A stretch of 64,000 nt of DNA from a virus, in IMG/VR virus record IMGVR_UViG_3300021962_000091, positions 1-64,000 of that record; one strand, written 5' to 3'. The notes below the pieces were generated by a model. That model had not been told where the DNA came from, made no database searches, and saw only the letters and a list, made by a program, of their open reading frames with translations. Of this stretch, positions 17,601 to 27,830 are shown piece after piece; the first letter of the stretch is position 1, and every line of letters begins with the position of its first letter. Made by a program: the position numbers and the translations under genes.

Positions 17601-20600
17601 CCAACGGCTGTTTTGTCAATATTTCGGTGGTGTAGGGTAGCGCAATCAATCCCGACCGCGCGGCCAGATGATTTGTGCCAAACGCTGCAACGTTTGATGA
17701 ATTGGTTGTATCTAACTGCACATTGTATGCACGATTGACTCGACCTAATGGACGCATTTCGTTATTGCGCGAATCAATGGCAATTTTGGTCTCGGGGTTT
17801 TTATAATTCACCACCCCGTGATTACTAAACATATCCGTGACAATACCATTCTTAAATCGCTCGTTATTGCTCTCATCAAACTCGGGACTGTTGAGCGACT
17901 GTAAGTCCATCGTGGATAGTGACGCATAGTATTCCAAATTTTCAATACGTTTTTCCAGTTTGCCAATATCTTTCATCGTGTATCGTTTGTATTCAAACGG
18001 CGTTACTGTCACAGCATCTGGGGTGGCGGTATAGGCCGGGAAATTTAAAATGTATAACGTAATCCCCGACGCAGAGTCTACAGGCATTTCAGGATTCTTA
18101 CTCGGCAATCCCGTAATGACTTGGAACCGCTTATCTTTTGTTACGACCAGCTTGTCAATACGCGGTAAGTAATACGCATAGTCGGCACGATACACTCCGT
18201 CAGCAATCGGCAATACCGTGGTTTCAAACGTCGTGTCGATTGAGTTGTACGGATTTGTGGCGGTATTCGCGTAGGTTAAGTTGGCGGCACGCACGGGACG
18301 GAAATCGACATAGTTGGCTAACGACACCGTATTACCCGTCTTGGGATTGATAAAGGACGGAATGTCTTCCAACTCCATTGCGGTATTGCTCGCCGTTCTA
18401 TAACTCGCCGGACTAAAATACGATAGGTTGGCAGCCGCGGCACTGTGCGCAAACATATCCACGACCACCAAGTACTGCGAACAGTTGGTGGTGTAATGCA
18501 CATACCCAGGCTTCAACGAAATGGATGCATGATCGTAGCACCAATCGCGCTGGCCCGTATCGAGCGTATATCGACTTGTGACATCGACGATTGCGGCGGC
18601 GTTGGTAGCAATTGTATTGGCATGTTTTACCGCGTATACTTTTTGCACACGATGCACATCGGCAATACCCAATCCAATCACCCCATTTGATGAGGTGTTA
18701 ATACTGTTAATCGCAATATGGCCTTTGTATGTTGTGGTACCGACATCGGACACCAAGTTTCCTGTCGCAACAGTTACACTCGACAGATTAGTATTACCCA
18801 CATATAACGTCTTTGTGCGAGGGGCGGTATTCGCATTACTTCGTTCCATTGGTGCATAGAAATGAAGCACCGATGATCCTGCCACTTGCGTGTTGGCAAA
18901 CTGCACCGTAATAGCTGCGGTAGATACGGCTGCGTTGGCCGTCACCAACGATAATACCTCACCGTTACTGTTACGCACCGCAATCATATGTCGCCATATG
19001 TCAAGCGTTTGGTCCGAGGACACTTCGCCGGCCGAAGGCGTGGCGTCAATGGTGAATCCAGTCACCCCTGTCGTACCCGCATTTCCCGTGACACTGCCCA
19101 CATAGCGCAACACCGAATAACTTTCGTCGCTCAATGAGGCGGGGTTAATCGGGGTTTCGCGATACTTAAACAACATGCCCGTCATGGTCGGTGACTGCAT
19201 CATGGTGTTCGCATTCGGGTCCAGCCCCACCTTTCCAAAGTAATGCACACTGGCACCCTTACTGGCGGCGTTGGAGTCGGCCATACCTCGAATACACTTG
19301 TCACTAAAAATCAGCGTGACATTCGCGGTGGTGTTAACTGTGGCTAACGACTGATCTGAAGCGAGCGTGAGCGTTTGTGTGCGACCCGTCGTGGCGTTTC
19401 CACTATACGTGGACGCCAGCACGGGGTAGCGAAGGGTCGCATTTTCAGTAGTGCGTAATTCAATAATAGCCCCCACATACGCATTGTTTGCCATGGCTAA
19501 TACTGACCCGTCAGATGACGCGGCATTTTGACTCAACACAATGGTTTTTGCGGTTGCATCCACCGCGACGGCCACGGTCAACCGACTATTGTTACCGGAC
19601 GCGTGTCCGCTGGTGTTGACTTGCAGCGTCTTGGTTTCAAACTCTGCGCCAATCAAATACATCTTATAGGTAGTGTTGGCATCACCAATACCCGAATAGT
19701 AGGCAAACCCACGGACGCGCGCCGAACCAATTTTACTCGAATGATAATTCCCCGACGTAGCATTAATCGCACTGGTATTGATGCCGGCAAACGGCACGCA
19801 ATGGAGTTCGGCCCGCTCTAACGTGTTGGTGTTGAACAACCCTTTGTTTAAGTTCACAATGGTATAAGGACCAAACGCGGTAGACTGTGCGCCATTATTA
19901 ATGTTCGCGGTGGTGCGAGCACGATTGGCCACCAGCTTGGTAGTGCCGGGGGTGCGCACTTCATACCCACGCACATACGCCACACCCTTCGACAATTCTA
20001 AATTGACTTTGTGGGGCGAAATAATGGTCGCGGGCGTATTGCTAAATTCTTGTGAAAACGCGTTGTTAACAATTAATACCGTATTATTTGTGACGGTCAC
20101 TACGTCACGAGATTCTCCGTTGACAACGAGCGTATCTCCAATAGCCACCTCAGAGGTAAACAACGTCGTTACATTGGCCGTTGACCCGTTGGCATACGTT
20201 ATTGATTGAACCGTATTGGCCGCGCTAATAACGGTGCTGGTTAAATTTCCGTTGATAAACCCCGTAATATTCGGAATCGACACCGGAGGATTGTGGTCTT
20301 TGACTTGTAACAAAAATGGACTTACAACGTAATCGCCCGATTCGTCATAGGTGCGGCGCGCCAACGTATCTTCAATAAACTCTTGCTGAAGTCGTTCGGG
20401 GATGGGTTGAATTATGCCCGCTTCAACGCGCAGTAATTCCACAAAATCCGCATCCGCATTAGGATCGATAGCATCATTTCGAATATCGCGGGCCACCAGT
20501 GTGGCGGTCAGTTTAAGACGATCTGCGCCAGGGCCGGCATAATTGGTTGTGCCCAGGGCGGGGTCGAGTAATGACTGATCTTCCAATGACGATACGATGG

Positions 20601-21255
20601 TTTCGGTGATCGCCAGACCAATGCGTTTTGATGGGCTATCCGTGGATAAACTTAAAATGATGGTTTGCTTTTGAACATCAACAAGATGTCCGCGCAAATA
20701 AAATACACCACTGGCTACCGAGAACGTACTGGCGGGCGTGGTTACTGGCGCCGTCGGTGTGCCTGGAGCCGCCACCATCGTCGCAATGGTGTCACCGCCC
20801 TCGATGGTCGAAAACTGAATACTCTCTCCACCTTCAAACTCGTTGACGTCCAATTTGGCGATCACAACGGCAGAATATGACGTACCCGTATTGGCGGTTA
20901 CCTGTGTAATAATACCCGTGGCGTTACTCGTGAGTCCTCGCACATAGGCACCAACAGCCGTCTCTGTATTATAAAAATTAGTAATATTTACCGACTCGTC
21001 GCGCGTCACATATAATGCGACACACGTATTCGATAACGTCTGCTGTCCGCCGCTAACGGCCGCACCCTCTCTATAAATGCTAGAGGTAACCTGTTCAACC
21101 TGATTTTGTAAAATGGATTGAATTTGGTTTAACTCACGCGTCTGTACTGGCACACGAGGCTTAATGAGCACTCGGTGAAACCGCTTATCGCGATTGTAAT
21201 CATCCCAGTAAGGCGAACTGCGTAAAACCTCTTGCGTTGTATTTGATAGCGGCAT
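14632..21255 (-). CDS. Giant baseplate/virion structural protein (DUF4815-like N-terminus)
   Basis: A 2207-residue protein, the largest in the window. The N-terminus (MPLSNTTQEVLRSSPYWDDY, then 'FHRVLIKPRVPVQTRELNQI' and 'QNQVEQVTSSIYREGA') is the pattern I associate with the DUF4815 structural proteins of T4-like cyanophages. The body is Thr/Asn-rich beta modules, including a 'GQRDWCYDHASISLKPGYVH' stretch and 'PLAQTFVVQNDQYPEGVFAT', which recurs in phage baseplate and fibre-attachment proteins. It follows gp8 in the minus-strand order, the place that gp9/gp10 occupy in T4, so it may combine peripheral baseplate and fibre-network roles. Gene density and codon use look like its neighbours, and I see no frameshift. 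Domain boundaries cannot be set by eye. Confidence 0.75.
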   Translation of the reverse strand: MPLSNTTQEVLRSSPYWDDYNRDKRFHRVLIKPRVPVQTRELNQIQSILQNQVEQVTSSIYREGAAVSGGQQTLSNTCVALYVTRDESVNITNFYNTETAVGAYVRGLTSNATGIITQVTANTGTSYSAVVIAKLDVNEFEGGESIQFSTIEGGDTIATMVAAPGTPTAPVTTPASTFSVASGVFYLRGHLVDVQKQTIILSLSTDSPSKRIGLAITETIVSSLEDQSLLDPALGTTNYAGPGADRLKLTATLVARDIRNDAIDPNADADFVELLRVEAGIIQPIPERLQQEFIEDTLARRTYDESGDYVVSPFLLQVKDHNPPVSIPNITGFINGNLTSTVISAANTVQSITYANGSTANVTTLFTSEVAIGDTLVVNGESRDVVTVTNNTVLIVNNAFSQEFSNTPATIISPHKVNLELSKGVAYVRGYEVRTPGTTKLVANRARTTANINNGAQSTAFGPYTIVNLNKGLFNTNTLERAELHCVPFAGINTSAINATSGNYHSSKIGSARVRGFAYYSGIGDANTTYKMYLIGAEFETKTLQVNTSGHASGNNSRLTVAVAVDATAKTIVLSQNAASSDGSVLAMANNAYVGAIIELRTTENATLRYPVLASTYSGNATTGRTQTLTLASDQSLATVNTTANVTLIFSDKCIRGMADSNAASKGASVHYFGKVGLDPNANTMMQSPTMTGMLFKYRETPINPASLSDESYSVLRYVGSVTGNAGTTGVTGFTIDATPSAGEVSSDQTLDIWRHMIAVRNSNGEVLSLVTANAAVSTAAITVQFANTQVAGSSVLHFYAPMERSNANTAPRTKTLYVGNTNLSSVTVATGNLVSDVGTTTYKGHIAINSINTSSNGVIGLGIADVHRVQKVYAVKHANTIATNAAAIVDVTSRYTLDTGQRDWCYDHASISLKPGYVHYTTNCSQYLVVVDMFAHSAAAANLSYFSPASYRTASNTAMELEDIPSFINPKTGNTVSLANYVDFRPVRAANLTYANTATNPYNSIDTTFETTVLPIADGVYRADYAYYLPRIDKLVVTKDKRFQVITGLPSKNPEMPVDSASGITLYILNFPAYTATPDAVTVTPFEYKRYTMKDIGKLEKRIENLEYYASLSTMDLQSLNSPEFDESNNERFKNGIVTDMFSNHGVVNYKNPETKIAIDSRNNEMRPLGRVNRAYNVQLDTTNSSNVAAFGTNHLAARSGLIALPYTTEILTKQPLASKSVNINPFNVFSWRGSIELLPSSDTWIDTITRPDVTLNLFNENDGVAEGVIESHWDYWSTSSTGAPVETRGPLEYVESFDFFVDDGVNFGRPIQQDVTLTTTTTTTNFRRLQQTQRSLSFTTTDGGDRIVDTSIAPKMRGIDVDIAARGLLPGAQLQATFDDIDVTAYVERANEITTTAVTAESFRIGDIIKSSAGGDARVVGISTSGNTGILHVSGVTGIFTGATINVTSRSSAPSSITVSGYTHWHGRAQSVGSSGGYWTVQLDAGAPTTGDPYTGKVIYFTDGGYNSRINLNEGLLRPAVLDTPTGVGGTTATIRSYDAATRTVTLESLSPEATDAFTAQRTSYTTAHPIRYSIGRPETSTTGTGILVVPGTFYGMFRVPGYRPTTTPDERALSSSVQFNTGSRIFKLMNISSDTDSQARQSFVSQGSTITKERTLLRTRQIIDSRITGTVETFGTSTIDQSTTTTETVGYYDPLAQTFVVQNDQYPEGVFATHADLFFAKKGTSGMPVEVQLRRTVNGYPSSDEILAKVELPASKIKLVPEGVTPNIGNADHYTRFEFERPEYLAPNAEYALVVLSQSNEYEVFVGELGKKLIGSAAIITEQPHGGSLFKSQNARTWVAEPLEDLMFVLHRAQFATSEGYAVFELANNTYHSVESASYDLLNVGMDYLDFDSTRNNTQFTVSTVTTDSTSSTLTMIPNQNLVMPERMEVSANTAGSVRVRARLRTTNPHVSPIYDVDRTSVRTIENYIDNGCLYANGFVFTTGTPSGTGTSPNTYPLTVTSATGTGATISAVTNSTGYVTSITVANAGYGYTETPVISLAANTDFTVQPTFTYVGETSPNSAIVGEKKARYTTRAISLADGFDASDLKVYLSASRGPQHNIEVYYKVMATGDTETFAQKPWVLMQLKPEQASAYSTSARTKREYEYTTVGSTASYTSNGTTFTRFHTFAIKIVLRSGQGNDPYTADTVSVPVISNLRAIALDE

Positions 21256-21270
21256 ACTTTGATTATCCTG

Positions 21271-23037
21271 TTAGAAAGCCAAAATAGTTCGTATAACTTC
21301 TGACTGATTGTTTCCGCGCACCACAGGGCGCACATGATTCACATAAAGCACTTCACCTGTATAGGGCACAATTTTTGGTTCTGTTATCGCCAAGACCGTC
21401 GCGGTAGCTCCCGACGCTTCTACTACAGCACTCGCAAACGGTTCAGGCATTGAAAACAAGGTATCTATTTGGGATTCATCACGCACGTCTTCAGTATTGC
21501 CGTTTCCAATCCCTTGAATAGTGGTATTAGCACCTTCTGCCGCGCTAAAAGACGTCTGTGAAAGATGGGTGAGTTTTAAGGTAGTGCTTGTTTGTTCAAC
21601 AACCACGCCATAGGCGCCCGTAAGCGGTTGATATACAATTTCGTCTTTAGTAAAAGTGGCACCCGAAGAAATGGTCAAATCTAATGTCATACTGTATAGA
21701 TTAGCCGTTGCAACTTCTCCGTTTTGTAACAGTGGGTTTTTTAAAATACCAATACGTCGATACTCATTTTCTGTGGTGACATTTCCGCCTTCGTCATCGA
21801 CCAGTTCTACATACAACATTACATGCTTAGCCAATAACTCATCTTTATTACTAATGTTATGATTGGACACATAGTGCAGTCCGCTGGTATTGGCAAATGT
21901 ATTCCGTGGAGAAATTATGGCTGTGGCCGTTGCCCCCGATCCACTGTTCGCAGTCGCGATCGTCACATTGGCAAAACTATAATTTTGCCCGTAATCCGTC
22001 ATATAAATTCCGGCGACCGCATTTCCTGTCACCACCAGACTGGCGGCCGCACCAGATCCATCACCAGTAATGATCACGGACGGGAGATTATTCGGATTAT
22101 AATTACGTCCACCCGTTTCTATTGCAATGGCATAGATAGCCCCATTTCCCGTGCTCCGTGCCTGATTAAAAGTTTGATAGAGCGCGGACGCTGACGCTTG
22201 GACATCGCCCGTTGCAGGGTCGAGCACATCGGAGGCGTCTCGCACGGGCATGTAATCACCCGTCAGATATTTTTCAATATCTTCGGTAGACAAACTATAC
22301 ATATATTTCCATTGGTATTCCCCGTCGTTTTCGGCAGCACTACCTATAATGCCTGATGGGGATGGTACATCACTAATCGTTGGTTCTTCAATGCTCGCAG
22401 GAATTGATGTGGCCGTAGCATTGGTCGGATAACGGCCGTTGTGAATGCATTTAAATACGTCATTGGTAGACGTTAATGCATACAAAAAGTGCGTCGTATT
22501 AGACAATACCGTATTGGAACTATTGCGATGGTCATACATTTGATAGGATGACCCGTTTGTCCAGTTATGACGAGGTATTACATAAATTAAATTATCGTCC
22601 GTAATACGACGCAATGCCAACGTATCTCGCAGATAATTATATGACGTATCCTCCACAGAATCGGTTGGAGTCTCGGGAGTTAATTCGGAATCCGGCCACG
22701 GGGTCGAACGACCAATAAACAAATAATACGAATCATACGCCGCCAGTGGTTCTCGTGTTTTGAACAACTGGGGCGATAACTCGGTCGAAAACGCCGTATT
22801 AACCGTCACCGCCGTGCCATTGGACGCGATGTTGGTGATGAGTCGCGATTCCGCGTTCACCATCAAAATATCACCGACCCGCAACGTATTAAACACGTTG
22901 CCAGAAATAGTGAGCACCGTACTATTGGCGTTGGCCGTAATGGTATTGGCGCCATATGTGCGGAATCCCTCGGTGAGCGATTCCACAAATTGCTTCGCAT
23001 TATGCGTGTGATACTTTTGCGTGGTCACGACTGGCAT
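21271..23037 (-). CDS. 8: Baseplate wedge protein gp8
   Basis: A 588-residue wedge protein, longer than T4 gp8 (334). The gp8-like core is clear: 'YYLFIGRSTPWPDSELTPET' then PTDSVEDTSYNYLRDTL, 'NLIYVIPRHNWTNGSSYQMY', 'DVFKCIHNGRYP' and 'ENDGEYQWKYMYSLSTEDIE', which follow the T4 gp8 order (FGRSEPW, PTDSV, VIPRRDW, YVWEYLFEI). An N-terminal insertion (GNVFNTLRVGDILMVNAESR) and a C-terminal beta extension account for the added length. A perfect TATAAATA and AAGGAGAG precede the start. It lies between the gp7-position protein and the giant structural protein, as expected for the 6-7-8-10 series. Confidence 0.85.
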   Translation of the reverse strand: MPVVTTQKYHTHNAKQFVESLTEGFRTYGANTITANANSTVLTISGNVFNTLRVGDILMVNAESRLITNIASNGTAVTVNTAFSTELSPQLFKTREPLAAYDSYYLFIGRSTPWPDSELTPETPTDSVEDTSYNYLRDTLALRRITDDNLIYVIPRHNWTNGSSYQMYDHRNSSNTVLSNTTHFLYALTSTNDVFKCIHNGRYPTNATATSIPASIEEPTISDVPSPSGIIGSAAENDGEYQWKYMYSLSTEDIEKYLTGDYMPVRDASDVLDPATGDVQASASALYQTFNQARSTGNGAIYAIAIETGGRNYNPNNLPSVIITGDGSGAAASLVVTGNAVAGIYMTDYGQNYSFANVTIATANSGSGATATAIISPRNTFANTSGLHYVSNHNISNKDELLAKHVMLYVELVDDEGGNVTTENEYRRIGILKNPLLQNGEVATANLYSMTLDLTISSGATFTKDEIVYQPLTGAYGVVVEQTSTTLKLTHLSQTSFSAAEGANTTIQGIGNGNTEDVRDESQIDTLFSMPEPFASAVVEASGATATVLAITEPKIVPYTGEVLYVNHVRPVVRGNNQSEVIRTILAF

Positions 23038-23058
23038 GTTCGCAATTCTCTCCTTGTC

Positions 23059-23066
23059 TATTTATA
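23059..23066 (-). promoter_or_regulatory. Late promoter TATAAATA before gp8
   Basis: Exact T4 late consensus on the minus strand, 21 bases before the gp8 ATG, with an AAGGAGAG ribosome site between. Confidence 0.7.
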
Positions 23067-23069
23067 CCG

Positions 23070-25877
23070 TTACACGGACGCGGGCGGCGCAGTAATTTCG
23101 ATTGTAACAGCATTCCAGTTAACCGCCGTCAGCAATTCCTCTCCGTCATACGGTAATATTGCATCTTCTCCGCGCGCAGAGATATACGTATCAAACGTTA
23201 CTGACACGCTTACTGATGCGGCAAGTGATACAACCGGAGCCGTAACGGTTATGTTAGTTGATGCGGCCAATGGAATTTGACTATGCCATATTTCTTCTTC
23301 ATTACGAAGGGTCAGTGTGTTGGAGTCCGTGGGTATTACTAAATGCTCGGTTTCTTCTTCATTACTAAGAACCAGTGTATTGGTGGCCGTGGGTATTACT
23401 AAATGCTCGGTTTCTTCTTCATTACGAAGGGTCAGTGTATTGGTTGTTGCCGAAACGGTTACGGGTGTTTCGACCAATACGTTGGCATTGACTACGGTCA
23501 TTTCCGCCGTACTTGTAGTTCTATTAATTGATGCGTATAGCACAGCGCCGGGTGCGGTTACAGTAATTGTATATAAACTTGGGGGGTCTGCTGTCGGGTC
23601 TTCTCGAACAACAATACTTAAATCGATACCCCCAAATGTAATTGTAGACACCAAGTCCAACTCGGTCGTAATTGTTTGTCGAGGAAGCAGTAGGCCACCG
23701 GCAGGGTGCACCAACTGTCGCACAATATCCGCATATCGCGTCAAGCTCTCTTCCACCGTCAAAATATATGAAAATGGCTGATACTTTGTTATATCTTGCA
23801 GATATTGATCGGCAGACGCAAAACTTCGCGTATTTTTAAAATACGGAATGCCATAACTTAACGCACCCAACGTCATACCTAACTGTGCATTATTACCCGA
23901 TTGTGTGGTAGACGTTGTGCTATTGACCGTAAACGCAACGTTGCTATATCCCGTACCACCCGTAAGAACATCAACCTGACCAATCTGACCAATGTCTTTT
24001 GATACGGAGATGTCTGCGATGTCAAACTCGTCTCCAAAAATTTCTCTATACGTTAGTGGATCGGTGCCGTCTTCATCTTTAGTAGGAACGACTGGCGTTT
24101 GCACAGCAACTGTTGGTAACCCTGCCACATACCCCGATCCAAAACTTTCTACCTGAATTGCACGAATTTCGCCGATCTCAGTTCGCACGCCATTGACGTA
24201 AATAGGATACGTTGAAAGAGATGAGGTCAGACCGATAATCGTGGATTGTAAATTGGCGCCATAAATGGCCGATCCGATAACAGCACTCCACGAACTAGCA
24301 TCTAATTGAATTGCCGATTCTTGAAGCAATTGTCGGCCCTCAGTCTCATCCACTAAATCATCCCCATCATTTTCTGGAGTGAGGGCATCGTTGAGCGAGA
24401 GTCCCCCAAACAAATCCGACAACGAAATACCCACTTGATAATAATCAATTGCTTCACGTTCGGCGGTGTATTCACTGCCGTTATCGACAAAAGTGAGAGT
24501 ATCCCCATCCGCAATGCCTGCGGTTCCATCATAGTGTAGTAGAATATTGCCAGGTGTGACTTCAGAAACATACCCCGCCAACCCCGAGCCACCACCCGTG
24601 CCGGTGTTATCGACCACCAACGGCAATCCCACATAGTAGCCCAACCCCGGATCATTAATATTAATTTCCGTCAAGTCCACATCGGTAAACGCGGCGATAC
24701 GACCCACGGCACCAAACCCACCCGTGAAAGGCGCACCATTGGCATATCGAGCCGGAGGATATATCAAATCGCCAATTTGATATTGCGAGCCGCGCTGATT
24801 AATTGTGAACCCCGTAATAGATCCCAGTAGTTGACCCGTAATGGCATTAGGATCGTTGGTAGGGAGGGTCGAGATTGTCTCCCCCGCCACAAACGTGGTA
24901 GATTTGACCAACTCTTGTACTAACGAATACGTATAAACTTCACTCGCTAACCCCTCGGGAGGTATACCAAATTTAGTGGCTAGTAATTGTGTGCCATCTT
25001 CAAGTAACAGCCCACCCACCTCGCGACTAATAATAGGTTCGCTAATGGACATGCGCACGACCCGTTGCGCACCTTCACGCGTTACCGAGGACCGCAGCAC
25101 CGTTGCACGCGCATTACTGGTTAATCCAATAATTTCACGCGTCTCCAACAGCGCCACGTTGCCGGTCACAGAGTTGGCATATGCATACCCCATTCGCAGA
25201 AGAATGGGCTTGACGTATTCATTATCGGACGTTGTAAAAACCGAGTCGCGCGGATACGAAAATTCTATCTCTTTGTCAAACACCGATCGAAACAAAAACC
25301 GATACGACTGTTCGCTGCCTTTGGCTTGATAAAAATCTAAAATGCGCGGCAATAACGTCGCGGTATCCGTCAATCCCTCGGGAATATTCCGTAGATACGT
25401 ATCTCGAAAATACGCGATAAAATCATCTAACGTGTGATCGACATCGTGAATAGATAAAATTTGACGAGCCGCACCTGACGCTTGACGAATTGACCGATCG
25501 GTTTCGACGGTGTGCGTGTTGGCAAAATACGACCGAATGGGTAATTCGTACACTGTCAACGACGTATTGTTCGCAATTGAACGAATGCGAAACTGGTCGG
25601 ACCCGACGCGAATCTGTACGTTATTGGCATAAATGCTGGTGTTCGCAAATTGCGTGCTGCCACCAATAATTGTCGAATTGCCCGTTTGGACAGTGACAAC
25701 GCCAGGCACACTTTCATACGTCGAAGTAGTCGGCAAATCATCGTATTGCTCAAGAAATTCATAATAGGCCGTCACAAACGACACAAACGCCGGATATTCG
25801 GACTCTACAAAATCCGGAATAATCTCGCCTATGCGAGTGCTGATTCGATGATGAACGTCGTTGGCAAAATGTGACAT
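23070..25877 (-). CDS. Baseplate wedge protein, gp7 position
   Basis: A 935-residue protein between gp6 and gp8, where T4 encodes gp7 (1032 residues). The N-terminus (ISTRIGEIIPDFVESEYPAF followed by VSFVTAYYEFLEQ) and 'YLRNIPEGLTDTATLLPRIL' with 'AKGSEQSYRFLFRSVF' are familiar from the large baseplate protein of aquatic T4-like phages. Many GTGYSN/GSGYVAG-type beta turns follow. Near the C-terminus a unit of about 22 residues containing TNTL(V/T)L(S/R)NEEETEHLVIP is repeated three times. I see no direct sequence match to T4 gp7, so the assignment is by position. The gene begins 6 bases after gp6 and ends 32 bases before the gp8 start. Confidence 0.65.
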   Translation of the reverse strand: MSHFANDVHHRISTRIGEIIPDFVESEYPAFVSFVTAYYEFLEQYDDLPTTSTYESVPGVVTVQTGNSTIIGGSTQFANTSIYANNVQIRVGSDQFRIRSIANNTSLTVYELPIRSYFANTHTVETDRSIRQASGAARQILSIHDVDHTLDDFIAYFRDTYLRNIPEGLTDTATLLPRILDFYQAKGSEQSYRFLFRSVFDKEIEFSYPRDSVFTTSDNEYVKPILLRMGYAYANSVTGNVALLETREIIGLTSNARATVLRSSVTREGAQRVVRMSISEPIISREVGGLLLEDGTQLLATKFGIPPEGLASEVYTYSLVQELVKSTTFVAGETISTLPTNDPNAITGQLLGSITGFTINQRGSQYQIGDLIYPPARYANGAPFTGGFGAVGRIAAFTDVDLTEININDPGLGYYVGLPLVVDNTGTGGGSGLAGYVSEVTPGNILLHYDGTAGIADGDTLTFVDNGSEYTAEREAIDYYQVGISLSDLFGGLSLNDALTPENDGDDLVDETEGRQLLQESAIQLDASSWSAVIGSAIYGANLQSTIIGLTSSLSTYPIYVNGVRTEIGEIRAIQVESFGSGYVAGLPTVAVQTPVVPTKDEDGTDPLTYREIFGDEFDIADISVSKDIGQIGQVDVLTGGTGYSNVAFTVNSTTSTTQSGNNAQLGMTLGALSYGIPYFKNTRSFASADQYLQDITKYQPFSYILTVEESLTRYADIVRQLVHPAGGLLLPRQTITTELDLVSTITFGGIDLSIVVREDPTADPPSLYTITVTAPGAVLYASINRTTSTAEMTVVNANVLVETPVTVSATTNTLTLRNEEETEHLVIPTATNTLVLSNEEETEHLVIPTDSNTLTLRNEEEIWHSQIPLAASTNITVTAPVVSLAASVSVSVTFDTYISARGEDAILPYDGEELLTAVNWNAVTIEITAPPASV

Positions 25878-25883
25878 GAACGT

Positions 25884-27824
25884 CTACACTCCAAACGATC
25901 CTGCACCTAGCTGACCACCACCACTGGTTCGACCATACGTCGTGTTGCGACGATTTAACAAATCATTGACAAGCGTGATGGTAATATTTTCAGTGGGCAA
26001 AAGTACAATCTGATCTCGGTTTGGAGCAATATCCGAGTTAAGTGGAATGGCGCGAATTTTTAATTCACTAATACGATTTGTGCTAATGTCTCTTGGCGTA
26101 AACGTTGTAAATGTCAGCGTCCCCGTCGCAAAATTGACGGTACCCACATTTGATTTAATTCGAAGAAGCGTATCGTCGGTATCAGTTTTATAAACATGCA
26201 GGTTTACCCCGTCATTTTGAATCCAACAATGTTTTTGCGACAACCCGCCTTCATCCACATGCGTAAACAATTGCGTGCCAACTTTACTGGTTACACTAAC
26301 GGTGTTCGATGACACCGCCCCAAACCGTGATTGTTGAAGGGATTGAAAAATAGGATTGGCAAATTTAACGGTGTATGTTGAAACCCCTTGGGCTACTCGT
26401 AATCGTTTTTCTAATAAAAGAGTCGTTAAATTACTAACAATACTAATTTCAGCATCATCAATCGCGGAGGATAGCTGTGAATACCGAAAGTATGAACCAA
26501 ACTGCCCAAGTTGCACACGGGCGTAATCTTCCATCGCCAGCCGCACTTGCTGTTGCAGTTCTTGCACCGATAACCCCGTGCGCGCAGGGGTATATCGCAC
26601 TTCAGTGTCGGCGGCCAAATAAATGTAGTCGGGATCGATGGCTTCAAACGAGAGAATTGGCGAGGCCTTCGGGCGCAATACGCGCTGAATAATATTGGTC
26701 TTTTGCGTAGGACCAAACCGCTCGGCATCGACGGGTTTCAAACAAATAAACATTTTTCCATAAGTCGGGGGGTCGTGGTCTTCACCGCCCCACACGGTCA
26801 ATGAATCAATGCCGCTGACTTCGGACAGCAGCACACTTCGTGCATCTTCTGGGGTGACCACGCGGCCCTGCGTTTGATAAATGTTCGGGGCCAACCGTTT
26901 GATGCTGTCAATACTTTCGCGCTCGGCGCCGCCATATGCGGGAATGTTCACGTTACTCAACGTCACCGTCACATTGGTCGTTTCACTGACCGCACCCAAT
27001 CCGACCCCGTCATAGGTAAACGTATTTGCTCCAGTACTGGCATTTCCACGGGACACCAAGTATTGAATCGTGACCCGCTGCCCTAAACTGAGATTGCGAC
27101 CTAACCGATCGTCGCCAAACTGAATTTCATAATCGCCGGCATTTGTTTCAAACAAGAAATACACATTCGACGTTGAGTTGACCGTGACCGCCGACGTGGC
27201 GCGAGTATATTCAAACGTAATCGGGCTGTTGGCGCTTGGACTGACCAAGACCGTCATCGTGGTGGTATCCACATTGGTATTCAACACCTGTAATGTGGTG
27301 CCAGTACTACTTCGATTTTGCGTCGTGACATCATACGTTTGCGTCAGCAGTGTGCCTTCGCGCAACGGTATCCCCCGCATAGTAATTGTGGTGTTACTGT
27401 TGGGGTACACTAAGGTGTCATCGAGTGTATAAAAATTGAACCGTGTGCCGGCGGCGTTACTTTGAAACCGCGTGTATTTGGGCAATAATAGTGTGGCTTC
27501 ACTTGGAGACACATTTCCTACCGTAATATCGACTTCCGCGCGCGAACCCGTCACCGACCGTGGAATATAGCCCACCTGTTTGGCCGCGGCGACAACCGAG
27601 TTGCGCAACTGTGCGGTTTGAAGAAACACCTCGTTGATGGCAAAATTGGTATACCACCCGTGGTAATACGCATCATAGGCTAGAATGTCAATGAGTAGCG
27701 ACAGGGCGGACCCTTGAAAATTGTAGTCCTGAAACTCTGCGCGGTTTTCCAAAAACCGTTTAAGGTCAGCGCGTACGCGGTCAAAATCAAGCGGAACGAG
27801 TTGAATGTCGGGTGTTGATGCCAT
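25884..27824 (-). CDS. 6: Baseplate wedge protein gp6 (baseplate J-like)
   Basis: A 646-residue protein (T4 gp6 is 660) that forms the wedge ring around the hub together with gp25 and gp53. Recognisable features are 'FQDYNFQGSALSLLIDILAY' near residue 40, 'AINEVFLQTAQLRNSVVAAA', 'DYEIQFGDDRLGRNLSLGQR' and 'RVVTPEDARSVLLSEVSGID', the baseplate-J signature, followed by GKMFICLKP. The C-terminal half with 'ARTGLSVQELQQQVRLAMED' is also typical. It is 6 bases downstream of gp25. The order gp25-gp6 is conserved in contractile injection systems. Confidence 0.92.
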   Translation of the reverse strand: MASTPDIQLVPLDFDRVRADLKRFLENRAEFQDYNFQGSALSLLIDILAYDAYYHGWYTNFAINEVFLQTAQLRNSVVAAAKQVGYIPRSVTGSRAEVDITVGNVSPSEATLLLPKYTRFQSNAAGTRFNFYTLDDTLVYPNSNTTITMRGIPLREGTLLTQTYDVTTQNRSSTGTTLQVLNTNVDTTTMTVLVSPSANSPITFEYTRATSAVTVNSTSNVYFLFETNAGDYEIQFGDDRLGRNLSLGQRVTIQYLVSRGNASTGANTFTYDGVGLGAVSETTNVTVTLSNVNIPAYGGAERESIDSIKRLAPNIYQTQGRVVTPEDARSVLLSEVSGIDSLTVWGGEDHDPPTYGKMFICLKPVDAERFGPTQKTNIIQRVLRPKASPILSFEAIDPDYIYLAADTEVRYTPARTGLSVQELQQQVRLAMEDYARVQLGQFGSYFRYSQLSSAIDDAEISIVSNLTTLLLEKRLRVAQGVSTYTVKFANPIFQSLQQSRFGAVSSNTVSVTSKVGTQLFTHVDEGGLSQKHCWIQNDGVNLHVYKTDTDDTLLRIKSNVGTVNFATGTLTFTTFTPRDISTNRISELKIRAIPLNSDIAPNRDQIVLLPTENITITLVNDLLNRRNTTYGRTSGGGQLGAGSFGV

Positions 27825-27830
27825 ATGTGT